Shown in pieces: positions 7,530 to 17,160 of a stretch of 40,115 nucleotides of DNA. How positions within the stretch are numbered: position 1 is the stretch's first letter; every line of letters starts with the position of its first letter. Position numbers and translations under genes: made by a program. The stretch comes from Shewanella sp. TC10 (GTDB lineage Bacteria > Pseudomonadota > Gammaproteobacteria > Enterobacterales > Shewanellaceae). The stretch lies in assembly GCF_009663145.1 (NCBI RefSeq), contig NZ_VKHR01000049.1, forward strand, positions 1-40,115, in the 5' to 3' direction. The notes below the pieces were generated by a model, which searched no databases, had not been told where the DNA came from, and saw only the letters and a program-made list of their open reading frames with translations.

Positions 7530-10505
7530 TTAGAATCTAGCGCGTAGACCTAGAGTGTAACGACGATCTGATTCACTGTATTTCCATACTGAACCTAGCT
7601 CAGTTGTGTACTCAATTGGCTCACCTGTTAAGTTCACAACGTTACCGACTACAGCAAAATGTTCATTGATATCCCAGCTTGCAGAGAAATCAAACTGACC
7701 ACGCGCTTCACGGTAGTTGTTACCTACAGTAGCATCAAAGTTTTCAGCAGTAGGGTCATTTTGGTTAAAGACGTTATAACCTAAAGCACCGACTGTTTGA
7801 ACACGTTTTTCAGCTTGTGAATATAAGTAACGGTCACGCCAGTTGTATGCTAAACGGAACTGTAGATCTTCATTTTCCCAGTAAATTTGGCCGTTAGCTG
7901 TATTTTCTGAAATGTTTAGAAGAGGGTTGCCGTCAGGCTGTGCACTATCTGCATAGGTATAGTTGGCATTAACACCAAAACCAGACCAGAAACCAGGTAA
8001 GAAGGTAAACTGTTGCTGATAAGCAAGCTCTAAACCTTTCACTTCACCACTGCCGCCATTCACATCAGTGTCAATTACAATACCTGTTTGACCAGCTGCT
8101 TTTTGTTGATCAACGTAAGCTAAACCTTGGTCTTCTGTGGCAAAGTTAACATCGCCTTGGCTTTGACCTGCTGTGTCGAGTAAACAAATGTTACCCCACT
8201 CAGTGGTGTTTTGACCTGATACTGTACTTGGGTCAGCTAAACAGCTGCTGTCAGTTTGTGTAAATGAGTTCACATCTTTATAGAAAACTGCTGCAGAAAC
8301 TAGGCCACCGTCTCCGAAGTAATGTTCTACTGAGAAATCGTATTGAGTAACACGGTATGGCTCAAGTTGATAAGATCCTTGAGTACCAGTCACTAACGAG
8401 TTATCGATTGATAATGCTGGGCTTAATTCATCAAAGTCTGCACGGCGCATGACTTTAGCTGCTGCGAAACGCATGAGTGTTTCGTCTGTTAGTGTGTAAG
8501 TCACGTTTAAGCTAGGTAGGAAGTCTGAATAATCATTCTCACCAGTATCAAGTACTTTATTACCATTGTCATCAACTGATGCAACAACACTAGATTCTAA
8601 TTCTGTTTGAATGTAACGACCACCAAATACAGCAGTTAGGTCATCAAAATCTAAATGGAATTGAGCGTAAATCGCGCTGGTTTTCTCATTAATTTCTTTG
8701 TATGCACCGCTATCTTCAACCATGTTGTCAGCTAATGAGCCATTCATAGCATAAGAAGTACCTGCAAGCATTTGCTTAACAAGTTCATAAGTTGCTTCAG
8801 TATTTTGTAATTGATTAGCATCGTATACATTGTATGTCAATAAATCGTTTTGACCGTTAACACCGGTTTGGTCAAAAGAGTTATTGAGATTCACAATGTT
8901 CATGCTGTCGCTAAGAAGCGCATTATCAATCCAGATTGGCGCAAAGTTACCATTATCATCAACGGCTTTCTTATATGAATCTTTTAGCGTGGTATTGCCA
9001 TTAATTGGCTTTAGATCAAAACGATTTGCTGTGTAATCACGGTCAGTAAAGCGAACACCGGCTTTAACTGCTGAAACCCAATTTACACCGATATCAGACA
9101 TTGTAAAGTCAAAGCGAAGTGCTTGCTCTTCATTGTCTGTTTCAAGTGTTTTGTGGAAGAATTCACGGAAAACTAAGTTATCAGGATTTGTTAACATACC
9201 TGAGTCGGCATACATATAACCTGGAATGCCACCACCTGAATAAGAACTACTAGTACTTGTGTGAGTCACTAAGTCGGTTGTAGGATCGGTACGTTCGATA
9301 GGACGTAGGTTAAATTCGTTTGCTGTTTGTTTTTCTTCAGATTTAGATAAAGAATACTCTGCAGAAATTTCAATTGAATCTGTTAAGAACCATTCACCAC
9401 CAATAGCGTGTGAAGTGGTATCTGAAGTAGTGAAGTCACTCCATGTTTTTGGAATCACCAATACGCCATCTAAATCATAGTTATGCAGCTCACCATTACT
9501 ATCATAGTAAGAGTCACTTCTAGCGACACTAGAACCACCAACATCAAGAATAGAGTAAGCCGATTGACCACCGTCAAGCTTAGTTGCATTCAAATCAAGA
9601 TAGATATTAGCTTCAGCACTAGCAGGTTCCCATTGTAGCGAGATACCATAAGCAGTACGTTCACGTTCTTCTGTTTTTTGCTCTACTGTATTCTGAGTAC
9701 GACGTAGGTATTTACCATTTGGCCCACCAGAATCATCAACAATACCGTCACCATCAATGTCGATATTGTCTTGTAAATCTACTTTGCTGAAAAATTCATC
9801 ACGGCGTAATTCACGATCTAAATAAGCTAAGTTAGCTGACGCACCAAATGTACCTGCATCACCGAGATCCCAGTTATTACCAATACCCATAGAGAAATTA
9901 GGTGCTGTATTTTCTGTTTTATCTGCGTATTCACCGTCTAACGTTATCGCGACTAGTGGCTCAGAAAGCTCTAACGGGCGAATCGTTTGCATGTTGACAG
10001 TACCCCCCAAGGCACCTTCAATCATTTCAGGCGTTGGTGATTTAATCACTTCAACTGTTTTTAAGAAACTTGATGGGAAGTCATCTAATCCGATACCACC
10101 ACGGCCAGCGCCAGCAGTTGAACGGCCATTAAGTAATACAAGGTTTTCTGATACACCGCGAATCGTGACAGACTCACCAACACCAAAGTCAGTGCCAATT
10201 GAAACACCAGTAATGCGTTGTAATGCTTCAGCAATGTTGTTATCTGGCAATTTACCTATGTCTTCAGCAACAATAGCGTCAACGATACGGTCATCAGTTC
10301 GTTTCATTAAGTTTGCCGCTTTCAAACTACCGAAAATGCCTTTTACAGCAATCACTTCGATGTCATCGGTATCTGCTTGTTCAGTTGGTTCTGCAGCGTA
10401 AGCTGGTAGTGTTAACAGTGCTGTTAATGCAGCACCGAAAATCGATATATTAGTCGCTTTACTTTTAGTGTCACTATACATGGCACTTATTTTATTCAGC
10501 TTCAT
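7530..10505 (-). CDS. TonB-dependent receptor (oligosaccharide-type, TonB-Xanth-Caul family)
   Basis: 991 residues. A long N-terminus ends in a signal peptide (cleavage about residue 38, LPAYAA-EP). Then come a TonB box-like segment (IEVIAVKG), a plug domain (DNNIAEALQRITGVSI, VTIRGVSENLVLLNGR, EGALGGTVNMQT) and a large beta-barrel ending in an aromatic residue (LGLRARF). The size and the RTDDRIVDAIVAEDIGKLPD-type plug start fit receptors that import oligosaccharides in Alteromonadales. The ligand cannot be read from sequence. Divergent-type operators in its upstream region (10637-10648 and 10835-10865) match sites near the alginate lyase, which suggests a uronate or alginate-derived ligand; this is inference. 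A run of G just upstream serves as RBS. Confidence 0.9.
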   Translation of the reverse strand: MKLNKISAMYSDTKSKATNISIFGAALTALLTLPAYAAEPTEQADTDDIEVIAVKGIFGSLKAANLMKRTDDRIVDAIVAEDIGKLPDNNIAEALQRITGVSIGTDFGVGESVTIRGVSENLVLLNGRSTAGAGRGGIGLDDFPSSFLKTVEVIKSPTPEMIEGALGGTVNMQTIRPLELSEPLVAITLDGEYADKTENTAPNFSMGIGNNWDLGDAGTFGASANLAYLDRELRRDEFFSKVDLQDNIDIDGDGIVDDSGGPNGKYLRRTQNTVEQKTEERERTAYGISLQWEPASAEANIYLDLNATKLDGGQSAYSILDVGGSSVARSDSYYDSNGELHNYDLDGVLVIPKTWSDFTTSDTTSHAIGGEWFLTDSIEISAEYSLSKSEEKQTANEFNLRPIERTDPTTDLVTHTSTSSSYSGGGIPGYMYADSGMLTNPDNLVFREFFHKTLETDNEEQALRFDFTMSDIGVNWVSAVKAGVRFTDRDYTANRFDLKPINGNTTLKDSYKKAVDDNGNFAPIWIDNALLSDSMNIVNLNNSFDQTGVNGQNDLLTYNVYDANQLQNTEATYELVKQMLAGTSYAMNGSLADNMVEDSGAYKEINEKTSAIYAQFHLDFDDLTAVFGGRYIQTELESSVVASVDDNGNKVLDTGENDYSDFLPSLNVTYTLTDETLMRFAAAKVMRRADFDELSPALSIDNSLVTGTQGSYQLEPYRVTQYDFSVEHYFGDGGLVSAAVFYKDVNSFTQTDSSCLADPSTVSGQNTTEWGNICLLDTAGQSQGDVNFATEDQGLAYVDQQKAAGQTGIVIDTDVNGGSGEVKGLELAYQQQFTFLPGFWSGFGVNANYTYADSAQPDGNPLLNISENTANGQIYWENEDLQFRLAYNWRDRYLYSQAEKRVQTVGALGYNVFNQNDPTAENFDATVGNNYREARGQFDFSASWDINEHFAVVGNVVNLTGEPIEYTTELGSVWKYSESDRRYTLGLRARF

Positions 10506-11163
10506 AATTCCCCCAAGAATGGTATCAAGTCATACGTTACCCTTTGGTATGACCAATTGTTGTTGTTTTTATCAACGGTAACATTTATATAACAGGCGCA
10601 AATTGATTGCAACTTATTATTACCAAAACAATTACATTGGTATACCAAAGTCTATTTTTTATCTGTTTATTGCTATTAGTGAACGACGACTCTTGGGCTT
10701 GGTGAGCGGTTGAATTAGCTGGTTGTAGGAATTTTATTTGACTGTATGCATATGTTTTTGTTTGTTTTATGCCATCTATTTTAATGTGGCGCAGATATGA
10801 TGTTTTGATATTTTTTAGTCGGTTAATTTAAATTTTGGTAATGTATCAGGTTGAATATTGGTAATACCAGTTGGGATTGTTTTTGTAACAAAACTTACGA
10901 GTTTAGTTGTAATTTAAAATAAATATAATTCATGAGAATTAATAAAAGTTTTAAAATATAAGCTATTAAACAGTGGGTTAGCTTAAGGTTGGAAAAAGTA
11001 ACTTCTGGCGGGAATGTTAAAACCTGTAATAATGTAACAATTCTGTCAAAAAAAATCGAGTTGATACTCTAGGTTAAGGCTTGTTAATTAATTGCAGATG
11101 AGTGTTGTGCGGAACTTAATCATAAGTTCCGCAGTTTAATCGATTAGTTCAGTTTTAAATGGT
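10506..11163. promoter_or_regulatory. 658-bp non-coding region with TTGGTA operator-like sites
   Basis: No gene. It holds a perfect 12-bp palindrome TTGGTATACCAA (10637-10648) about 130 bp upstream of the receptor start. Further out are two direct TTGGTAAT motifs (10835-10842 and 10858-10865), the second continuing to an imperfect palindrome (attggtaataccag). The palindrome matches the operator type known for GntR-family uronate regulators such as UxuR. The far end holds the hairpin after the DUF917 gene. Confidence 0.55.
11108..11133 (-). terminator. hairpin downstream of DUF917 gene
   Basis: An 11-bp perfect stem, tgcggaactta (11108-11118) with taagttccgca (11123-11133), around an ATCA loop. 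It is about 30 bp after the stop on the minus strand. There is no clear U-tract, so it may be a weak terminator or an mRNA-stabilising hairpin. Confidence 0.5.
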
Positions 11164-12294
11164 TCATTTATTAGCAAAATAACGGGCTACAGCTGGCTGG
11201 TAGGGGCTATTAATCCCCACATAGGCTGGCCCAAAAGCAGAAAGTCCGCGCTCAGTGGTGAACTCTTTAGGTGCAGGAAGCACTACAACCGCCACATTCA
11301 TTTGTTTATTAAAATTAGGATTGGTAATAGGGGTTAGGTTATTCATGTCTAAGCAGCAAATTAAGTCAGGGATAGTAACATCAACCACATCATTGAGTCT
11401 GGCCACAAGGTTCTCGTTCTTCACTTCAATATGGTAACGGTTATTAATAAATTCATCGCTTCCGTCAATAAAAACCTCGCCAATGGTAAAGCCATCTTGG
11501 GTTTTAAAGTTAAAATCAGAAACCACACCTCTGAATGCCACATAACCTCCACCGTGGCTTGCTATCTCAGTTGCAATATCTTTGTTTTGTTGTTCTTTGG
11601 CAAGACGATAGGCCTGACCAATCGCTAATGATTTAGAAATCGTCCCTTTAATGACGGCATCTTTTACTTGTTCAATAGGCATCGCATGGTCAATGGCAGC
11701 AATATCATTGCGACTTATCATAGATAGTGCACGCACAACACTTTCTGCGCGTAAATCATCTATGACGTTTTCACAAATAAAACACTCACCAAATTCATTA
11801 GCAGTGACTATTGGTGCTGCTGGGATATCATTAAAATAGTAAGTTGAATGGGTTATCTCTGGAACTGCACGTCCCGCGACATCGGCATCAATGATATAGC
11901 CATTTGCCATTGCAGCGACGTAAAAAGAAATAGCAGTATTTGAACCACCGAGCTCACAACAAATTGTGCCGTAAAATTGATTGCCAGTGTATTTTTCGAG
12001 TCGTTTGAAGGCGGTCATGATTGATGAGTCTGCAGATTTGGGCAAACGTTTATATTGTCGTTCTTCTTCCTCGGACATTGGTGATAAAGCACCGAGCATG
12101 TAGGGGGTACATATTTTTTTTCCAGTTGGCACTTCATCAACGCTAACTAAATTGAAGGTCTTTCCTTCAGCTATCGCTTTATCAATATAATAAAAACCTT
12201 CGTCAAGTTCACCACCCCCACCAGTGCCTAAAATAGCGCAACCGTGCAATATGTCTGATAAGTCTAATCGAGTCAGTGTTTTCATCGTATACAT
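11164..12294 (-). CDS. DUF917 / S-methyl-thiohydantoin desulfurase family protein
   Basis: 376 residues, the usual length of the DUF917 family. The N-terminal glycine-rich motif CAILGTGGGGELDEG (about 19-33) is the family hallmark, followed by CCELGGSNTA and IIDADVAGRAVPE. The family is now named after an S-methyl-thiohydantoin desulfurase of ergothioneine breakdown and often sits beside hydantoinase-type genes. Here it follows an NCS1 permease and a TonB receptor on the same strand, with a divergent Lrp/AsnC gene beyond. That supports catabolism of an imported hydantoin-, purine- or imidazole-like compound. The exact substrate is not visible. An alternative ATG four codons in (MKTLTRLDL) is also plausible. 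The gap to the permease is 111 bp. Confidence 0.8.
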   Translation of the reverse strand: MYTMKTLTRLDLSDILHGCAILGTGGGGELDEGFYYIDKAIAEGKTFNLVSVDEVPTGKKICTPYMLGALSPMSEEEERQYKRLPKSADSSIMTAFKRLEKYTGNQFYGTICCELGGSNTAISFYVAAMANGYIIDADVAGRAVPEITHSTYYFNDIPAAPIVTANEFGECFICENVIDDLRAESVVRALSMISRNDIAAIDHAMPIEQVKDAVIKGTISKSLAIGQAYRLAKEQQNKDIATEIASHGGGYVAFRGVVSDFNFKTQDGFTIGEVFIDGSDEFINNRYHIEVKNENLVARLNDVVDVTIPDLICCLDMNNLTPITNPNFNKQMNVAVVVLPAPKEFTTERGLSAFGPAYVGINSPYQPAVARYFANK

Positions 12295-12405
12295 CTCTTA
12301 AGCTATAGGTTAAGGGAAAGTCAAAAGGGGCTAACCGCGTTAATGTTAGGGACTAGCTAAAAAATATGTTTTCAAAAATGGCGACTACACAAAACAATTG
12401 ATGGT

Positions 12406-13803
12406 TTAGTTTGAGCGAGACAAACGATTTTTTTGCCAAACTTTCATCAATAGATAATAACTCGGCATTGTGATGATGATTGCATCGCACACTTCAATTC
12501 CAGTAAAAGTGAAATAACCGTTATTGACGAGTAGCGAGGTCGAAATACCAATTCCCCAAGCTATAACGGCTAAATAATTTATTGCAGGTAAATGAGAAAC
12601 TTGTGCTAATTGATAAGTTTTTTGTCTGCGAAGGATAAAAAAATCGACGACATAAATAGCAGCAACAGGCGCGAAAATGATCGATAAACTAAATAAAAAG
12701 TCGGTGAAGTTTGCTAATAGATTGAATGAAGCAACGATAGTACCCAGTACACCAGCCACTACGATAATTTTCCATTCTTTCCAGTTAGCATTAATGGCAT
12801 TAAATCCTAATGCTGCACTATAAAGGTTAACTACATTAGTGACCCAGCTGGACATGATTAATAATATAAAGGCTAAAGTACCAATTCCAAGCGTAAGCAT
12901 CACTTGTAAAATGTCATTTTGCTGAACTGCTAAGCCAGCCATTGCCGCTGCAATATACACAAATGTATTGAGCAGTAAAAAGGGCAGGAAGGAGGCGACA
13001 ACAGTATCGGTTTTGGTTTTAGCGAATCGAGTAAAGTCAGGCATCAGTACCACACTGACGATAAAACTTCCGACCACGGCGGATACTGCCTCACCAAAAC
13101 TAAGTGAAATAGTGTCCATTTGGTTAGTCTGTGCTGCAGTTTCTGTCGCGGGGATCACGTAGCCAAAACTCTTGTAAAGCATATATGCGGTCAATATAAA
13201 CAGTACGGGAACAAACAAACTGGATACTTTTTCAATAAGCGAAAAGCCCCAAATAGTGGTCAGCGTAATAAGGATCCCTGCACAGAGCTCTAACGCCCAA
13301 ATAGGAAAGGTAAGATTAAACATTTGCAGTATTAAGCTTTGCGATACTTCGCTAAACAAATTGATGTTAACGCCGTACCAGCCAAGTAAAGACAAGACAA
13401 ATGCTAAAGTAAGCAGGTTGGCGCCTTTCGTACCAAACACAAACTTCATCGTCATACATGATGCTAAGCGGTTATGCATGCCTACTAAGCCCGTTATCGC
13501 ACCGAGCACAGAGAGAATGACACCACCTATTAAGAATGCATAAATACTTTGTGTTATACCGAGTGCACCACCTAATTCTAAGCCAGTAATGAGTCCAGGA
13601 ACAGCAAAGGCAAGGCCGCCATTAATCATTCCAATACGTATGCCACCTACGGTTTTATGTAAAGGAACTGGGCTGGTGGCATAGTCGTCAAGTAATCCAT
13701 CATAATTTGATTTATCAGCATTTGTTGGTACCGAGCTCGACTGACTATTTGTTGGTACCGAGCTCGACTGACTATTTGGTTGTACTGGCTGATTTACTGA
13801 CAT
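12406..13803 (-). CDS. NCS1-family (CodB-like) nucleobase/hydantoin permease
   Basis: 465 residues with about 12 hydrophobic helices. The sequence resembles the cytosine / purine / allantoin / hydantoin permeases (NCS1): helix 1 region GMINGGLAFAVPGLITG, then LGWYGVNINLF and SSWVTNVVNLYSAALGFN. It would import a small heterocycle across the inner membrane, probably by cation symport. The TonB receptor ends 49 bp upstream and the DUF917 enzyme starts 111 bp downstream, so the three genes probably form one transport-to-enzyme unit. Oddity: the cytoplasmic N-terminus contains an exact 9-residue duplication (NSQSSSVPT twice) encoded by a 27-bp tandem repeat. The RBS GAGGG precedes the ATG. Confidence 0.85.
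   Translation of the reverse strand: MSVNQPVQPNSQSSSVPTNSQSSSVPTNADKSNYDGLLDDYATSPVPLHKTVGGIRIGMINGGLAFAVPGLITGLELGGALGITQSIYAFLIGGVILSVLGAITGLVGMHNRLASCMTMKFVFGTKGANLLTLAFVLSLLGWYGVNINLFSEVSQSLILQMFNLTFPIWALELCAGILITLTTIWGFSLIEKVSSLFVPVLFILTAYMLYKSFGYVIPATETAAQTNQMDTISLSFGEAVSAVVGSFIVSVVLMPDFTRFAKTKTDTVVASFLPFLLLNTFVYIAAAMAGLAVQQNDILQVMLTLGIGTLAFILLIMSSWVTNVVNLYSAALGFNAINANWKEWKIIVVAGVLGTIVASFNLLANFTDFLFSLSIIFAPVAAIYVVDFFILRRQKTYQLAQVSHLPAINYLAVIAWGIGISTSLLVNNGYFTFTGIEVCDAIIITMPSYYLLMKVWQKNRLSRSN
13721..13774. repeat. 27-bp exact tandem duplication inside the permease gene
   Basis: Two identical 27-bp units (13721-13747 and 13748-13774), each containing ggtaccgagctcga. The unit is a multiple of three, so it duplicates nine residues of the permease N-terminal tail without breaking the frame. 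Confidence 0.9.
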
Positions 13804-13814
13804 GAACCCTCAAC

Positions 13815-13832
13815 AGGCCTCAATTGAGGCCT
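13815..13832. promoter_or_regulatory. 18-bp perfect palindrome between receptor and permease
   Basis: aggcctcaattgaggcct is a perfect 18-bp palindrome in the 49-bp gap between the receptor stop (13853) and the permease start (13803). It could be a protein-binding site, or a transcript hairpin tuning permease expression relative to the receptor. It is close to the permease RBS. Confidence 0.45.
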
Positions 13833-13852
13833 TTGATTTAATGATTAACGAA

Positions 13853-16006
13853 TTAGAAGTTATATATTGCTTCGATACCATAGGTACGAGGTTTATTTGG
13901 CATACGTGCTAAGTCTGTCACACCGTCACCAAAAAAGAAGATATCTTCGATTGTGCGTTCATCGGTAAGGTTATTAACATAAAGCTGTACTGTCCAATCG
14001 TCTGACTGTAAACCTACACCTGCATTGATTGAGGTAAATGTAGAGGAGGTGACATCAGGAATTTCAATATCAAAGTATTGTGGTCCTTGAACCTGAATAT
14101 CAGCACGTGACACGATTGACCAGTTAGCACCTATTGGGAAAAAGTGATTAGCTGATAGACTGTAAGTATATTCAGGTACCCATACCTGCGAGTATCCCTC
14201 AAGTTCAGGTCTATCAGTGAACTCTTTAATCTCAGAGTCTATTAACCCTGCATTGAAACGTACGTCTAGGTTTTCAGTCGCAGCCCAACCTAATTCAACT
14301 TCAGCACCCTTAGTTAGTACATCGTCAATAGCTAAGTTTTCAAGCGTAAAGGTATCGACGTTAAACTGGGTGATTTGCGCATCAGATTGCGAAATCATGA
14401 ATACCGCACCATTTAACGTGACTTTATTTGAGAATAATGTGGTTTTAAAACCAGCTTCATAACTGTCAGACACTTCTTGGTTAAAGACACGGTTAATGCC
14501 TTCTGCTGGCTCATTAAAGCCACCACTTCTAAACCCTCTTGAGTAACCTGTATAAAGCAATAAATCAGGGTTCATTTGGTAAGCCAAAGTAAACTTAGGC
14601 TGCCATTCGCTGAATGTGTCTTCGGCAAAGGTCTCTATCGGATTATTCGGATCATATGACTCACGTTTATCGTTGTCGTAACGAAGTGCAGCAGTTAACT
14701 CTAACTTTTCAGTGATGTCATAGTTAATTTGCCCAGATAAGGCCCATGCTTTACTGCTATTTCTATCCGCAATGGTCAGATAAATCATATCGTCGGTAAA
14801 ATCATCTCTATCTAGAGGCACATCACCTAAAAAATCATCGAAGAAATTAATGGTGTTATCACGCTCTTTATCTTGATAAAAAGCCGATACGGCCCATCTG
14901 AGTCTTTGATCGCTTTGAGAAGTGAACCTTGACTCAACGGTTAACGATTTAACATCGTTTAACCCTTCTGTACCAAATGGCGCACGAAAGAAGTCATCTT
15001 CATCAATAAAGGTAGGATCTGCTGAATAATCGCCATCATAGAAGTGAGTATTTTCAGAGCTGCTATATGCAGTAATAAAGTCGAATGTACCTAAATCATA
15101 TTGCTGAGTTAACTTTGCACTGACTTCATAAACATCACGTTGATCGTTATTGCGAATATTTTGTGACGTTGGAATATCGAAATCTTCAGAGGTATCCTCA
15201 GTTACGCCTTGGTAATAAGCAAAGCCTGCATCACTGGTGGTGTACCTGCCGCGAAGGTTTAAGGTAGTATCGTCAAATAAATCAAACTCAAGTTGACCAA
15301 AAACCGAGTCTTCAGAAAGATAATCAGCTTGTTCATCTAAAAAGACGTTATCAATCAAACCATCTGAAGTTTTGGTATAACCGCCAACACGGAAAAATGC
15401 ACTACTGTCATCATTTAATGCGCCAGACACTACACCATTTAAGTTATAAGTGTTGCCATTACCGTAAGAGCCTTTTAGCGTACCTTCAATTTCATCTGTA
15501 GGTTTTTTAGTGGTGACAATCACTGCGCCGCCAATAGCCCCTTTACCGTATAACGCCCCTTGAGCGCCGCGCATGACTTCAATTCTTTCTATATCGACGA
15601 GATCTTGGTTGATAAACTCTAAATCAGGTGCGGTAACGCCATCAACAACAAACGCCAGTGGCGCATCTCCCACTTGTGGGGTAATAAGACCACGAATAGT
15701 AATTCTGGCTAAGCCTGGGCGGAAATTATCAAGCTGGCTTAAGTTAGGTGTTAAATCAGCCACATCACGAAAGTTTTCAATGCGCTGATTTTGGATCATG
15801 TCACCACTAAATGCAGTCACTGAGTCTGGAACGTTTTGTAAGGTTTCCACACGGCCACGGGCGCTAATCTCTATTCGCTCTATACCAGAATCTGCGCTAG
15901 GAGATTCTGGCTGATTGTCTTCAGCATAAGCAGAAGCAATGAGAGAAAAACTAATCGCAGAGGCTAATAGTGATTTTGCGAAAAATTGATTGCGGTTGAT
16001 ATTCAT
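13853..16006 (-). CDS. TonB-dependent receptor of the NCS1/DUF917 module
   Basis: 717 residues, typical of the classic siderophore/vitamin-size receptor class. Signal peptide with cleavage about residue 28 (LIASAYA-ED), a TonB box (IERIEISARGR), a plug with ITIRGL, PLAFVVDGV and IERIEVMRGAQGALYGKGAIGGAVIVTTKKP, and a beta-barrel ending in F (IEAIYNF). It is the first gene of a probable receptor-permease-enzyme operon, so it likely imports the heterocycle that the NCS1 permease then takes across the inner membrane. The ligand is inferred from context only. An RBS (GAGGG) lies about 8 nt before the ATG. The divergent Lrp-type gene starts 219 bp away. Confidence 0.9.
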   Translation of the reverse strand: MNINRNQFFAKSLLASAISFSLIASAYAEDNQPESPSADSGIERIEISARGRVETLQNVPDSVTAFSGDMIQNQRIENFRDVADLTPNLSQLDNFRPGLARITIRGLITPQVGDAPLAFVVDGVTAPDLEFINQDLVDIERIEVMRGAQGALYGKGAIGGAVIVTTKKPTDEIEGTLKGSYGNGNTYNLNGVVSGALNDDSSAFFRVGGYTKTSDGLIDNVFLDEQADYLSEDSVFGQLEFDLFDDTTLNLRGRYTTSDAGFAYYQGVTEDTSEDFDIPTSQNIRNNDQRDVYEVSAKLTQQYDLGTFDFITAYSSSENTHFYDGDYSADPTFIDEDDFFRAPFGTEGLNDVKSLTVESRFTSQSDQRLRWAVSAFYQDKERDNTINFFDDFLGDVPLDRDDFTDDMIYLTIADRNSSKAWALSGQINYDITEKLELTAALRYDNDKRESYDPNNPIETFAEDTFSEWQPKFTLAYQMNPDLLLYTGYSRGFRSGGFNEPAEGINRVFNQEVSDSYEAGFKTTLFSNKVTLNGAVFMISQSDAQITQFNVDTFTLENLAIDDVLTKGAEVELGWAATENLDVRFNAGLIDSEIKEFTDRPELEGYSQVWVPEYTYSLSANHFFPIGANWSIVSRADIQVQGPQYFDIEIPDVTSSTFTSINAGVGLQSDDWTVQLYVNNLTDERTIEDIFFFGDGVTDLARMPNKPRTYGIEAIYNF

Positions 16007-16225
16007 GTGGTTGCCCTCATAGGCTTATGTGCATATTTATGTAGATATTATGCATGTGTGTGATCCGTTATAACCATTGTGGCGCTTTGTTGAAAAATAA
16101 TATTTTGTAATGCTATTTAAATGCAGTGAAAAATTATCGCTTTGAGATAAAACTAACGAAATTTTGCAACCAAATGAGGGATAATCCATTATAGGCAAGG
16201 TAAATATAGGCTTAGGTTTCTGAAA

Positions 16226-16747
16226 ATGAAAAAGAAAGTAAAAATTGATAGCTACAATAAGAAAATTTTGGCCACACTTCACCTTGAAGGTGATCTTACG
16301 AATATTGAATTAGCCGAAAAAGTCAGCTTGTCACCCAGTGCGTGTTTTCAAAGAGTCAAAGCACTGAAAGAAGCCGGTTATTTTAGAACTTTTCACGCTG
16401 ATGTGAATTTAGAACAAATTTGTGAACATGTAATGGCGTATGTCGAATTTACCTTACATGACAACAGTGCACCCTCTAGCCGCCGCTTTGTTAGCGCGAT
16501 TCAAGAAATTCCAGAATTTATGGACTGCATGCAGTTAAGTGGTGATGTGGATTATATGTCCCTAAGTTGTTTTCCCAATATCAAAAAGCTCAATGACATT
16601 TGTACTGAACTATCAGATCGCCCAGAGTTAAGTATTAAAAACATCAAAACCCGTATCGTATTAGAGCGCAGTAAGTGGTTTTTAGGTTACCCATTAGGCA
16701 GCCTTAAATGGCTAGATGATAATACGCAAGAGAGCGAATCAGTTTAA
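16226..16747 (+). CDS. Lrp/AsnC family transcriptional regulator
   Basis: 173 residues. An N-terminal winged helix-turn-helix (IDSYNKKILATLHLEGDLTN-IELAEKVSLSPSACFQRVKAL, about 7-48) is followed by a RAM/AsnC ligand-binding domain (about 65-155), in the usual Lrp order. It is divergent from the TonB receptor at 16006, and the shared 219-bp region probably carries its operator. Such regulators often sense the amino acid or small molecule handled by the neighbouring operon, so it most likely controls the receptor-permease-DUF917 unit. Family secure, target inferred. Confidence 0.88.
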   Translation: MKKKVKIDSYNKKILATLHLEGDLTNIELAEKVSLSPSACFQRVKALKEAGYFRTFHADVNLEQICEHVMAYVEFTLHDNSAPSSRRFVSAIQEIPEFMDCMQLSGDVDYMSLSCFPNIKKLNDICTELSDRPELSIKNIKTRIVLERSKWFLGYPLGSLKWLDDNTQESESV

Positions 16748-17160
16748 TCACTAGACTTTAATAGGCTTTATGTTGTCGTATGAATTAACGTCTACATCAT
16801 CATTACCATAGTTATTCATCTTAGATTGTTTGCTATTTAAAACTGTCGCATGTTCTGGTCAGACTCTGGTTAGGTGTTATGGGGAAGAGTTTAATGGTTG
16901 GTTTAATAATGAGTGATGTGAGGAGTTAAATTTGATAGTGCTAATAGCTCTTTATACAGACTAATTTTTGGGTACTTGCTAGCTAAAGCGATAAACCATG
17001 ACTAGCTATTCTAATAAAAAGACCTGTTATCAAAGTTGATAACAGGTCTTTTTAGCTGGCATTATTCATAGTGATTAAAACAGCCAGTATTTCTTAGTTA
17101 GAGTAAGTAAGAGTAAGTCAAAGTAAGCCAGATTAAGAACAAGTTAGTCATTAATAAAAA
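16748..17160. other. non-coding gap between the Lrp gene and bioA
   Basis: No gene seen. It contains the very strong hairpin 17016-17053 and, at about 17100-17130, a short run of imperfect 10-bp repeats around agagtaagt. Nothing else recognisable. Confidence 0.5.
17016..17053. terminator. bidirectional intrinsic terminator (bioA side)
   Basis: An 18-bp perfect stem: aaaaagacctgttatcaa (17016-17033) pairs with ttgataacaggtcttttt (17036-17053). It lies about 110 bp beyond the bioA stop (minus strand) and 270 bp after the Lrp gene (plus). A- and T-tracts at the two sides allow use in both directions. Confidence 0.85.

Noticed and set aside
9991..10401. 136-residue plus-strand frame inside the TonB receptor
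   Set aside because: Antisense shadow of the conserved plug-domain region; no RBS and low-complexity composition.
13726..13768. GGTACCGAGCTCGA matches a cloning-vector polylinker, twice
   Set aside because: The match is only 14 bp, the repeat extends beyond it, and the reading frame is preserved through a normal permease gene. No other vector sequence is present, so contamination is unlikely.
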